Below, one piece after another: positions 1-5,587 of a stretch of DNA of 6,370 nt. Source of the DNA: Dehalococcoidia bacterium (lineage in GTDB: Bacteria > Chloroflexota > Dehalococcoidia > JAUYDP01); contig JAUYDP010000329.1 in assembly GCA_030691805.1 (NCBI GenBank), positions 1 through 6,370 on the forward strand. Reading direction: 5' to 3'. The notes below the pieces were generated by a model, which did no database searches, had not been told where the DNA came from, and was given only the letters and a program-made list of their open reading frames with translations. Positions within the stretch are counted from its first letter, which is position 1, and the number at the start of each line of letters is the position of its first letter. Made by a program: the position numbers and the translations under genes.

Positions 1-662
1 CCAGCGCTGATGCCCCCGCCGTTGCTCGGGTAGCTGGGGTTGCCCACCGTGTTGCCGGTGATGGTGTTGTTGGTGACACGGAGCGCGCCACTGGCCGACG
101 CGTATATGCCGGATGCCCGGTTATTGCGAATGGTGTTGTGGTCAATGTACGGCGACGATGCCTCGATGGTCAGAGCGCCAATGGCCGTTCCCACGCCGAC
201 GTAGCCGGCGTATTCGATGATGGCGTACTGGACGATGCTCCCGCCGGCATAGTTGCCGCTGCCGTCGAAGGTCGCATCGGTGCTGGAGTCCATGAAGTGG
301 ATGTTGCCCCAGTCGCCTTTGGCCGGGGTGGCCTGGTTGGAGGTAAAGGTGATAGCATTCGACGCTGTGCCCCGTGCTACTAGCGTGCCCTGCACCAACA
401 GGCCCTTGAGGCTGTCGAACTTGACAGTCGTCCCGGCCTCGATGGTCAGCGTTACCCCGCTCGGCACAACCACACTCGCAGTCACAATATACGGATCACA
501 CGTGGTCGGGCTCCAGGTTGTGTCTGTGCTAATGACGCCGGAGACGGAGCAGGAGGCAGCGCTGACCCTCACGTCGGGATGTGCGCCAATGCCGATGGCC
601 AGGAGGGTGATGAGAAGAACGGCGCCGGCAACGCCCAGAATGCGGTTCATACTCCGTGTCAT
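1..662 (-). CDS. Secreted right-handed parallel beta-helix protein (N-terminal part, runs off window)
   Basis: The frame is open from an ATG at 662 to the window edge (220 residues, no stop), so this is the N-terminal part. AAGGAG sits 6 nt before this ATG, which favours it over the ATG four codons later. Residues 1-35 look like a Sec signal peptide (basic MTRSMNR, hydrophobic core, cleavage near VSAAS). Residues 60-108 carry the strand pattern GVTLTIEAGTTVKF, then GLLVQGTLVARG and AITFTS, which typically opens secreted beta-helix proteins. Coils follow at 170-207 with Asn ladders (SPYIDHNTIRNN, LRVTNNTITGN), as in Beta_helix/NosD-type repeats. Cys38 and Cys55 could form a disulfide. Such proteins are usually extracellular or surface-bound, often adhesive or carbohydrate-active, but no catalytic residues can be assigned here. 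The gene is coupled by ATGA to the short secreted ORF upstream. The fold is fairly sure; the function is unknown. Confidence 0.85.
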   Translation of the reverse strand, partial: MTRSMNRILGVAGAVLLITLLAIGIGAHPDVRVSAASCSVSGVISTDTTWSPTTCDPYIVTASVVVPSGVTLTIEAGTTVKFDSLKGLLVQGTLVARGTASNAITFTSNQATPAKGDWGNIHFMDSSTDATFDGSGNYAGGSIVQYAIIEYAGYVGVGTAIGALTIEASSPYIDHNTIRNNRASGIYASASGALRVTNNTITGNTVGNPSYPSNGGGISA

Positions 663-874
663 GTTCTGCTCCTTGCAGCACCGCCGCAGGGGTGAACTGG
701 CCAACTTCCCGTCCGGGTGATGCCGGTGCGACCGGGGTCGTGGCCGACCATGGGCCAGTCGTTGGGGCCGTCGGCGTGGGCTGTAGGGGGTGCACCGGCC
801 AGGAGTACGGCAGCCAATGATGCCGTAACTGCCGCCGCAGCCAGGATTGCGCACACGGGCGAGCGATTCAGCAA
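659..874 (-). CDS. Short secreted protein: truncated N-terminus of a PQQ beta-propeller-like protein
   Basis: This 71-residue ORF starts at TTG (872-874), supported by a perfect GGAGGT six bases upstream and a strong promoter behind it. Residues 1-34 are a clear Sec signal peptide (MLNRS, long Ala/Val/Leu core, PPTAHA cleavage site). The mature part opens with NDWPMVGHDPGRTG (residues 38-51), the N-terminal signature seen in secreted PQQ-binding-like beta-propeller repeat proteins (DWPMFGHDP..TG). Such proteins are normally several hundred residues long. Here similarity ends after about residue 53, and an unrelated 18-residue tail leads to a TGA that overlaps the next ATG (ATGA). It is therefore probably the stump of a propeller gene whose body was replaced by the beta-helix gene. 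Alternatively it survives as a small secreted peptide or leader that couples translation to the downstream gene. Confidence 0.65.
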   Translation of the reverse strand: MLNRSPVCAILAAAAVTASLAAVLLAGAPPTAHADGPNDWPMVGHDPGRTGITRTGSWPVHPCGGAARSRT

Positions 875-916
875 CCGCGTACCTCCAGGGCCGTACCGCC
901 GGGGTGGATGAATCCT

Positions 917-944
917 ATTGTATCTTTAAATGCGGTAATGTCAA
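917..944 (-). promoter_or_regulatory. Sigma70-type promoter of the secreted-protein operon
   Basis: On the minus strand a perfect -35 TTGACA (939-944) is followed after 16 bp by TACAAT (917-922), one mismatch from TATAAT. The predicted transcript start is near 910, leaving a leader of about 36 nt before the TTG start at 874 with its GGAGGT ribosome site. Position, spacing and box quality all agree. Confidence 0.75.
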
Positions 945-997
945 GCTCGCAAAAGCAGAAGTATTGAGGGCTAGGGCGATGAACAGGACGAAGGCGA

Positions 998-1102
998 ATG
1001 ATAAACGAAGTGTGCACTGAGAAAACCCGGCGCATGTCCATCAGGGAATTCCGGGCCGCTGGGAAGGCCGTCGGCCGGGGCATGGGGAAGCTGTTCAAGT
1101 AG
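998..1102 (+). CDS. Possible small basic peptide (34 aa), doubtful
   Basis: An ATG at 998 opens 34 codons to a TAG at 1100-1102; an in-frame TGA at 980-982 rules out an upstream extension. The peptide is strongly basic, and its second half, from Met13 (MSIREFRAAGKAVGRGMGKL), has the spacing of an amphipathic cationic helix. Only a weak AAGG lies upstream (991-994) and is too close to the ATG. No promoter is evident. It may be chance, or the tail of a lost gene such as a TatA-like C-terminus (loose resemblance only). It is listed because its composition is unusual for random sequence. Confidence 0.2.
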   Translation: MINEVCTEKTRRMSIREFRAAGKAVGRGMGKLFK

Positions 1103-1211
1103 GCGCCTCATGCACGCCAATGCAATATCACTCCCAGGGCCCCAGAGGCGGGTTAAAAGTTCAGTTAGACACTTGATAGAATTGTAATGTGCGCGAGCAT
1201 AGCCGCCGGTG

Positions 1212-1217
1212 TATAAT
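1212..1217 (+). promoter_or_regulatory. Candidate -10 box (TATAAT) for the three-gene operon
   Basis: A perfect TATAAT lies about 105 bp before the TTG start at 1321 and would give a leader of roughly 95 nt. There is no good -35 at 17 bp; TTGTAA at 1182-1187 is 24 bp away, too far for a standard promoter. An activator or a poor -35 would be needed, so the call rests on the -10 and its position. Confidence 0.35.
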
Positions 1218-1320
1218 GGCATGAAAAGGTGGAATACTCTCTTGTTAGTTGCAGGTTCTTGGCGTCTGGCCAAGGAGCCGCGCGTCGGAGATAACATCCC
1301 ATGTTTGGAGGGAGTCTACA

Positions 1321-2055
1321 TTGAGCCGCAAATATGGAAACCCGCCGATAACAGAAGCTGTGTGTGAGTTCCGTTTTGCGCCCAGTACCCCCTGGGATCT
1401 CACAATCCCCGGCCTTGTTTACGAAGAGGTACGAGGCACATTTCCTAAGAAACGCCAAGCGACCACACTTGAAGCTAGAATGTCAGCGGGGCCCGAAGGC
1501 CTTGAACACCATATTGCGACGACACCGGGAATGCAATTCGTGCGAGAGGATGAGAAGGCTTTATTGCAGGTAGGGAAGGATCTCCTTTCTGCTCATCATC
1601 TCAAGCCCTATCCAACATGGCAAGAATTCCTGCCGTTGGTTCGCCACGGCTTTGATGCCTATTGCAAAGTTGCGAGGCCCCAAGGAGTCGGGCGCATCGG
1701 CCTGCGGTACATTAACCGAGTTGAAATAAAGGCCGAGAGAGTCAAGATGGAAGATTACTTCGAGTTCCACCCTACAGTGGGGCCGCAACTCCCGCAGAAC
1801 TTGGATGAGTTTTCCATAACCATTCAGATACCATTTGAGAATGGCAGAGATAGAACAAGGCTACAATTGGGTAGTGTCAAAGGGGAACCAAATACTGTAA
1901 CGGCCATTCTCGATATCGATTATTCGTTGGCTCGGTCTGACCAAGTGTCTTTGGACACAGTTTTTGAATGGGTAGAGGTCGCCCACAGCCATGTGGAAGA
2001 TGTGTTCGAGGGTTGCATAACCGATAAGTTGAGAGCAGTATTTGAGGAGGAGTAG
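1321..2055 (+). CDS. TIGR04255-family protein (sporadically distributed, function unknown)
   Basis: This is a 244-residue soluble protein. The chosen start is TTG at 1321, with GGAGG at 1307-1311. It gives the family-typical opening SRKYGNPPITEAVCEFRF; the frame is open further upstream, but those 24 codons have no family character. Other family-like blocks are RIGLRYINRVEIK (residues 125-137), a beta-rich stretch ending AILDIDYSL (195-203), and a C-terminal helix with AHSHVEDVFEGCITDKLR (221-238). Length fits TIGR04255 members (about 250). There is no signal peptide, membrane segment or recognisable catalytic motif. The family occurs patchily across bacteria and archaea, which suggests an accessory role. 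The stop TAG directly abuts the next ATG, and a GAGGAGGAG ribosome site lies in its last codons, so the next gene is probably translationally coupled. Family call is good; biochemical role unknown. Confidence 0.8.
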   Translation: MSRKYGNPPITEAVCEFRFAPSTPWDLTIPGLVYEEVRGTFPKKRQATTLEARMSAGPEGLEHHIATTPGMQFVREDEKALLQVGKDLLSAHHLKPYPTWQEFLPLVRHGFDAYCKVARPQGVGRIGLRYINRVEIKAERVKMEDYFEFHPTVGPQLPQNLDEFSITIQIPFENGRDRTRLQLGSVKGEPNTVTAILDIDYSLARSDQVSLDTVFEWVEVAHSHVEDVFEGCITDKLRAVFEEE

Positions 2056-2628
2056 ATGCCGCATCTTTTATCCTCACAACACGAGGCGCGTCCTTTCGGT
2101 CGCCTGACGTCTTGCCTTCGGGAGGGAGGGCACTCGCGACCCATTACCGAGGCTGGTCCCACCGGAGTTGGCTTGAGTGGCACAGGAGTGTTTATAGACA
2201 TAAACGTGCCAGACTCCTATCCTGGGCGGGAAGAGCGTATGTGGCCGCGAGATGCGCACGCTTCGCTGCAGACGAGTGGGTCTGTGACGTCCCTGCCAAT
2301 TTGGCAGCTTGGAATACTCTGTGAGTTTTACACTCTTAGGGGACGAGAGGAAATCTATAGCTTTCTGCAGGCGCGCCACCACCTTGTTCCGCTCCTCGTT
2401 GACGCATACTTCCAGATTGCCAAGTATTTTGGGCCTGACCCGGATATCATTCTTGAAGTTTTCACCGATCCAGAGGGAGACAGGCATAAGGAACTGTTTG
2501 CGTTCATACAGACGCCCCTGCCTCCCCAGGATGCAATAGCAGGTCTCAGACAGCTTGACCACGGATGGTGGCTGGAAGAGGTCGCCGCGGCCGAAGGCAA
2601 TCTATCCATAAGCTTGGAATTCAAATGA
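2056..2628 (+). CDS. Uncharacterised two-part protein, operon partner of the HEPN protein
   Basis: This is a 190-residue protein starting at the ATG that immediately follows the TIGR04255 stop codon, with GGAGG inside that gene's final codons. It appears to have two parts. Residues 1-85 form a Gly/Pro/Arg-rich segment (GPTGVGLSGTGVFIDINVPD at 35-54) that looks poorly globular and that I do not recognise. Residues 97-190 resemble small cyanobacterial-type proteins encoded just before HEPN genes: EEIYSFLQARHHLVPLLVDAY, then KYFGPDPDIILEVFTDPEGD, an FIQTPLPPQDAIAGLRQLD segment, WWL at 171-173 and a terminal LEF. That resemblance is from memory and was not searched. The stop overlaps the HEPN start as ATGA, the classic spacing of stoichiometric partners. 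It could be the antitoxin or adaptor half of a pair; no catalytic residues are evident. No signal peptide or membrane segment is seen. Confidence 0.65.
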   Translation: MPHLLSSQHEARPFGRLTSCLREGGHSRPITEAGPTGVGLSGTGVFIDINVPDSYPGREERMWPRDAHASLQTSGSVTSLPIWQLGILCEFYTLRGREEIYSFLQARHHLVPLLVDAYFQIAKYFGPDPDIILEVFTDPEGDRHKELFAFIQTPLPPQDAIAGLRQLDHGWWLEEVAAAEGNLSISLEFK

Positions 2629-3041
2629 GTTTTGATTGGTCCGAATTCTACAAGCTGGCGCAAGAGTTGATAGGTCGGGGAAATGTCTCAGCATCCCGTG
2701 AGGCAAAGTTACGCAGCGCGATCAGTCGTGCATATTTTGCAGCCCACTGTTCGGCGCGAAATCACCTTGTTAATGTGGATAGGGATACTGTTGACTCGGA
2801 TAATCGCGCTCATAAGCAGGTTGTAGAGAAATTTAAGTCTAGCACTGACAAAGAGCGTATTGAGATTGGTGAATCCCTCAACCGCTTGCGACAGTACAGG
2901 GGGCGAGCTGACTACGACGACACCTTCGGCTTTACAGACCTAGAAAAAACGGCTCAAGGAGCACTAATGTTCGGGGGATTAGTCCTTAACGAGCTCAAGA
3001 ACTTACCTCCGTCGCAGAGCCCGAAGCGAGACGCTAGGTGA
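2625..3041 (+). CDS. HEPN-domain protein (UPF0332-like)
   Basis: This is a 138-residue, mostly helical cytoplasmic protein. ATG at 2625 overlaps the preceding stop (ATGA) and gives MSFDWSEFYKLAQELI, a typical start for this group; the frame is open further upstream, but only inside the previous gene. HEPN features are the helix with EAKLRSAISRAYFAAHCSAR (26-45) and the later LRQYRGRADYDD (88-99), matching the LRxxRNxADYD block of UPF0332-type HEPN proteins. The canonical RNase R-x4-6-H motif is not seen: the position after R92-G-R-A-D is Tyr97, so metal-independent RNase activity cannot be assumed. HEPN proteins commonly act in toxin-antitoxin and defence modules paired with a neighbour, here probably the 190-residue protein. 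The Pro/Ser/Lys/Arg-rich tail (127-138) looks disordered. Confidence 0.8.
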   Translation: MSFDWSEFYKLAQELIGRGNVSASREAKLRSAISRAYFAAHCSARNHLVNVDRDTVDSDNRAHKQVVEKFKSSTDKERIEIGESLNRLRQYRGRADYDDTFGFTDLEKTAQGALMFGGLVLNELKNLPPSQSPKRDAR

Positions 3042-3062
3042 CAGTGACACAAGGTCACACCT
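3036..3062 (+). repeat. Imperfect hairpin at the end of the HEPN gene
   Basis: AGGTGAC (3036-3042) can pair with GTCA-CA-CCT ending at 3062, or alternatively GTGAC (3044-3048) pairs with GTCAC (3054-3058) around ACAAG. The structure spans the stop codon of the HEPN gene. It is followed by AAAAA rather than a T-tract, so it is a poor intrinsic terminator for the plus-strand operon; it may be an mRNA 3'-end structure or chance. Confidence 0.3.
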
Positions 3063-3071
3063 AAAAAGAGC

Positions 3072-3389
3072 CTATGTCTCCTCGCGCTCCTTGTTTCGCA
3101 TCTCCTCGAGGACCTTGACCACATCGGGGAGAGAGACCTGGCCGGAATGGTTAACGTCAGCTTTCAGGTTGTCCCGGTACTTCTCCGGCCTGGCTCCTTT
3201 CAAGAGGAAGATTAGCAACACGTCGCTATACTCCCGCACCACACCAACCTGTTGCCCTCCCTGGAAGACGGGCTTCTCTGTGCCTTTTCCCACGTCGCTC
3301 CCGGCCTTCAGGAGGCCGCCGCCGCTGGCTTTGATATGCTGGTCAACCCCAGTCGTGAAAATCAGGCCGTTGAAAACTTCCGTTAGCAA
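3072..3389 (-). pseudogene. Phage small-terminase-like protein, C-terminal remnant
   Basis: The lower part of this frame carries EKPVFQGGQQVGVVREYSD and then LLIFLLKGARPEKYRDN, followed by VNHSGQVSLPDVVKVLEEM and a charged tail. This is the C-terminal pattern of phage HTH/small-terminase-like proteins (KPVFY.G..VG.VREYSDTLLIFLLK..RPEKYR). The expected N-terminal HTH and the acidic helix before KPVF are not recognisable upstream. The open frame instead continues without a supported start through an 11-bp duplication (3380-3400) into the tRNA. The listed end is a TTG at 3389 with no ribosome site; a GTG at 3293 behind GGGAG would give a 73-residue product. Most likely it is a decayed prophage gene left beside the tRNA. 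It converges with the HEPN operon. Confidence 0.55.
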
Positions 3390-3400
3390 TCCGTTAGCAA
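3380..3400. repeat. 11-bp tandem duplication (CCGTTAGCAA x2)
   Basis: CCGTTAGCAA occurs at 3380-3389 and again at 3391-3400, separated by a single T, making an 11-bp period. It lies near the upstream end of the phage remnant. Because 11 is not a multiple of 3, such a duplication shifts the reading frame and could be one of the lesions that broke the gene. Confidence 0.7.
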
Positions 3401-3463
3401 AATGCCTTCCGGCGGGCCGAAAGAGCGGGAAATTACGTTCAAAAAGGGTGGGAAAAGGGGTGT

Positions 3464-3540
3464 TGGTAGCGCATACCGGATTCGAACCGGTGGTCTCCTC
3501 CTTGAGAGGGAGGTGTCCTAGGCCGCTAGACGAATGCGCC
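3464..3540 (-). tRNA. tRNA-Glu (anticodon CUC)
   Basis: The minus strand folds as a complete 77-nt cloverleaf including an encoded CCA. The acceptor stem is GGCGCAT with ATGCGCT, where the first pair is a G1:U72 wobble and the other six are Watson-Crick. The D arm is GTCTAGCGGCCTAGGAC. The anticodon stem is CCTCC/GGAGG with loop CTCTCAA, giving anticodon CUC, which reads GAG. The T arm is ACCGG-TTCGAAT-CCGGT, followed by discriminator A and CCA (3464-3466). Without the CCA it spans 3467-3540. It has its own promoter just upstream and lies between livM and the phage remnant, a usual place for integrated elements. Confidence 0.96.
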
Positions 3541-3555
3541 CCGTTCCGCAGCATA

Positions 3556-3585
3556 ATGTTACCATAGGAACGGTCTGAGCGGCAA
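3556..3585 (-). promoter_or_regulatory. Promoter of tRNA-Glu
   Basis: On the minus strand TTGCCG (3580-3585) precedes TAACAT (3556-3561) with an 18-bp spacer. A TGG directly before the -10 gives an extended -10 (TGnTAACAT). The predicted start is near 3549, about 9 nt before the mature tRNA 5' end at 3540. The tRNA is thus probably transcribed independently of the liv operon ending at 3622. Confidence 0.6.
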
Positions 3586-3621
3586 TAGGCAGTAGATGTC
3601 TGAGGCTACTACAAGAGGGGA

Positions 3622-4683
3622 TTAGCTTTGCCCGGATCTCTTGGGATCGGCTTCGTCGGAGGCTGCGGCCAGGGTCGAAGTCGGAGCGGCGGCCGGGGCG
3701 GCCCGTACCGAGGCGCCCCGCTTGAAGATCCCGGTGATACGGGGTGAGCTGAGTACCCCCTCCGGCATGAAGAGGCCGATGAACATGAGGATGAGGCCGT
3801 AGAAGAGGAGGGAGGGGATGGGCAACGACACGTAGTGGAAGACCACAATGTCTATAGCCCTGACAATGGCCGTTCCGAGCACTGGCCCCATGACCAGGCC
3901 CGTTCCCCCCAACATGGCCATCATGGGGGGCAACAAAGTTCGCTCCAGGCCCAGGGCCATCTCGTGGTCAATATATCCCGAGCTCAGGGCGAAGACCGTC
4001 CCCGCCAGCGAAGATGGCGCCGAGCTTAGCACCAGTCCCAGTTGCTTGTGGCGAAAGGTGTTGATGCCGACCGCCGCGGCGGCCTCTTCATCCTCCCGGA
4101 TGCATTTAAACGCCAGGCCGGTGCTGCTACGGGAGATGAGGTAGTTCATGAGCACGGACCCGGAGGCCAGCGCCAGGGCCAGGTAGAAGGCTACATACTT
4201 ATCCATGTAAAACTGGGTCGGCACATAAATTCCGAAGGAGCCGCCCGTAAGATTAGGGAAGTTCACCACTAGTATCTGGAGCAAGAGCACCAGCGTGATA
4301 GTCACGATGGCAAAATAGGCTCCTTTCAACCGGAACAGAGGGAAGGAGGTTGCTGCCGCGAACAATACTGTCAGAGCCAGCCCGACGACCGTGGCAATGA
4401 TAATCGCCGGCGCTCCGAGGGTCTCCATGCCCTTGTTGTTCAGAAGCACCACGACTACATAGGCCCCTATTCCGAAGAAAGCCCCTTGCCCTAGGTTGAC
4501 ATAACCCAGATAGCCGCCAACCAGGTCGTAGTTCGCGGCCAGGACCAGAAACAGGAAGCTGAAAAGTAGGATGGTCACATAGGAAGGGTCTAGAAAGAGA
4601 GGCGACAGAGCCAGCAGAACGATACCCACGAATGCCAGGATGCCTCCTGGCCAGGGTCTGAAACGCCCCACAGTCCCGTTCAT
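3622..4683 (-). CDS. livM: Branched-chain amino acid ABC transporter permease LivM
   Basis: This 353-residue inner-membrane permease forms the translocation channel with LivH. About 8-10 hydrophobic segments are visible from residue 14 to 306. Family landmarks are YDLVGGYLGYVNLGQGAFFG (52-71), RLKGAYFAIVTIT (118-130), LTGGSFGI (145-152), the ATPase-contacting EAA-like loop around IREDEEAAAAVGINTFRHK (195-213), and MLGGTGLVMGPVLG (257-270), ending near FMPEGVL (305-311). A Pro/Ala-rich tail of about 35 residues follows and looks cytoplasmic and disordered; it is longer than I would expect for the family. The ATG at 4683 overlaps the livH stop (ATGA), with GGAG close upstream, so the two permeases are translationally coupled. 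No ATPase gene follows it; the next feature downstream is the tRNA. The solute could be branched-chain amino acids, an amide or urea, since permease sequence alone does not decide. Confidence 0.93.
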   Translation of the reverse strand: MNGTVGRFRPWPGGILAFVGIVLLALSPLFLDPSYVTILLFSFLFLVLAANYDLVGGYLGYVNLGQGAFFGIGAYVVVVLLNNKGMETLGAPAIIIATVVGLALTVLFAAATSFPLFRLKGAYFAIVTITLVLLLQILVVNFPNLTGGSFGIYVPTQFYMDKYVAFYLALALASGSVLMNYLISRSSTGLAFKCIREDEEAAAAVGINTFRHKQLGLVLSSAPSSLAGTVFALSSGYIDHEMALGLERTLLPPMMAMLGGTGLVMGPVLGTAIVRAIDIVVFHYVSLPIPSLLFYGLILMFIGLFMPEGVLSSPRITGIFKRGASVRAAPAAAPTSTLAAASDEADPKRSGQS

Positions 4684-5582
4684 AGCTCCGCCTTGCCCAT
4701 AAGGCCGGTGGGCCTCACCACCAGAACGGCGAACAGCACGGCGATGGCTACAGCGGGCGCCCAGATGCTTCCTATGGCCAGTCCGGTAAAGGTCTCGGCA
4801 AGGCCAAGAAGAAGCCCAGCAATAAGGGCGCCGGGGAGGCTTCCCACGCCCCCTAGAATAATGATAGTGAGGGCTTTAATGACCAGCGGTAGTCCGGAGT
4901 ATGGCTCCAGTGGCACAGCCAGGATGTAGAAGATCCCGGAGATGGACGTGGCGAGTATGGAGGCCGTGAAGATGACGGCCAGCACTCGGTGGGGATTAAG
5001 GCCCATGATAAGCGCGCTTTCGTAGTTTTGGGCCAGCGCTCTGGCGCCCTTCCCCCAGAAGGTGCGGGTCAGAAAGAGGTGAAAGCCCAACATAGCCAGA
5101 GCGACGAATACCAGGATGACCAGCCTGCTCCCAGAGACGGCCAGGCCCCATAGCTCAATCCTGGGAAGGAACATGGGGAACGAGAACCTTGGGAGAGGGT
5201 CAACGTAATTGCTCCAGAGGAACCCCATAGAGCTTTCCAAAGCCAGGGCCAGCCCGAAGGTAATAAGTATGGACCCGATGAGCATCTGCTGGGCGCTCTT
5301 GCCCATGATCTGTCTCACTACCACGGCCTCAAAGAGGATTCCGACCAGTATAAAGAAGGCCAGGACAATGATGAACGATAGGACGGGATTTAGCTCCATG
5401 TATCTAAGCAACAGCACGGAGAGGGCCGCTCCCATCACCAGGAAGTCGCCATGGGCGATGTTCAGGACCCTGGTGGTGCTGAGGGTTAGGGAGAGGGAGA
5501 AGGCGATCAGCGCATAGATGCCGCCGGCCGCCAGGCCTCCGATAAACGCTTCTATTAGGATCTGGGTAGAGAAATTTATCAA
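4680..5582 (-). CDS. livH: Branched-chain amino acid ABC transporter permease LivH
   Basis: This 300-residue membrane permease pairs with LivM. I place the start at TTG 5582, with AGGA six bases upstream. It gives MINFSTQILIEAFIGGLAAG, the normal LivH N-terminus, and the usual length of about 290-300. The frame stays open to a GTG at 5660, but those 26 codons lie in the G/C-tract repeats (PGGRGDWGVSPPP) and are not family-like. Landmarks are GIYALIAFSLSLTLS (21-35), RVLNIAHGDFLVMGA (38-52), the EAA-like loop KGARALAQNYESALIMGLNP (178-197), LGGVGSLPGALIAGLLLG (243-260) and RPTGLMG (290-296). Its stop overlaps the livM start. It lies about 160 bp behind livK, and the gap holds two repeat units and a hairpin that may set its expression relative to livK. 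Confidence 0.93.
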   Translation of the reverse strand: MINFSTQILIEAFIGGLAAGGIYALIAFSLSLTLSTTRVLNIAHGDFLVMGAALSVLLLRYMELNPVLSFIIVLAFFILVGILFEAVVVRQIMGKSAQQMLIGSILITFGLALALESSMGFLWSNYVDPLPRFSFPMFLPRIELWGLAVSGSRLVILVFVALAMLGFHLFLTRTFWGKGARALAQNYESALIMGLNPHRVLAVIFTASILATSISGIFYILAVPLEPYSGLPLVIKALTIIILGGVGSLPGALIAGLLLGLAETFTGLAIGSIWAPAVAIAVLFAVLVVRPTGLMGKAEL

Positions 5583-5587
5583 GCTAT

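Larger units (their letters stand above)
875..1320. other. Divergent intergenic region between the secreted-protein operon and the TIGR04255 operon
   Basis: This 446-bp stretch holds the leftward promoter (917-944), a doubtful 34-residue plus-strand ORF (998-1102), a perfect TATAAT (1212-1217) and the ribosome site of the TTG-started gene at 1321. Minus-strand open frames here (for example 971-1297) have no ribosome site, no recognisable motif and Pro/Ser-rich shadow-type composition. I see no RNA gene, insertion-sequence end or long repeat in it. Confidence 0.6.

Noticed and set aside
971..1297. 108-residue minus-strand ORF in the divergent spacer
   Set aside because: It has no recognisable motif or ribosome site, low-complexity Pro/Ser ends, and crosses the plus-strand TATAAT and the leader of the downstream operon.
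1249..1320. Longer start for the TIGR04255 protein
   Set aside because: The extra 24 residues have no family character, whereas TTG 1321 has GGAGG in front and gives the family-typical N-terminus.
1231..2320. GGAATACTCT at 1231-1240 and again at 2311-2320
   Set aside because: A single 10-bp match in a window this size is expected by chance, and neither context is symmetrical or regulatory-looking.
3464..3490. Search for a second copy of the tRNA 3' end as a phage attachment site
   Set aside because: No convincing repeat of this segment was seen elsewhere in the window; the distal site, if any, lies outside.
3390..3554. Open reading frame on the minus strand running from 3554 through the tRNA into the phage remnant
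   Set aside because: Its first ~30 residues are simply the translated tRNA-Glu gene; there is no ribosome site, and a protein start inside or before a tRNA is not credible.
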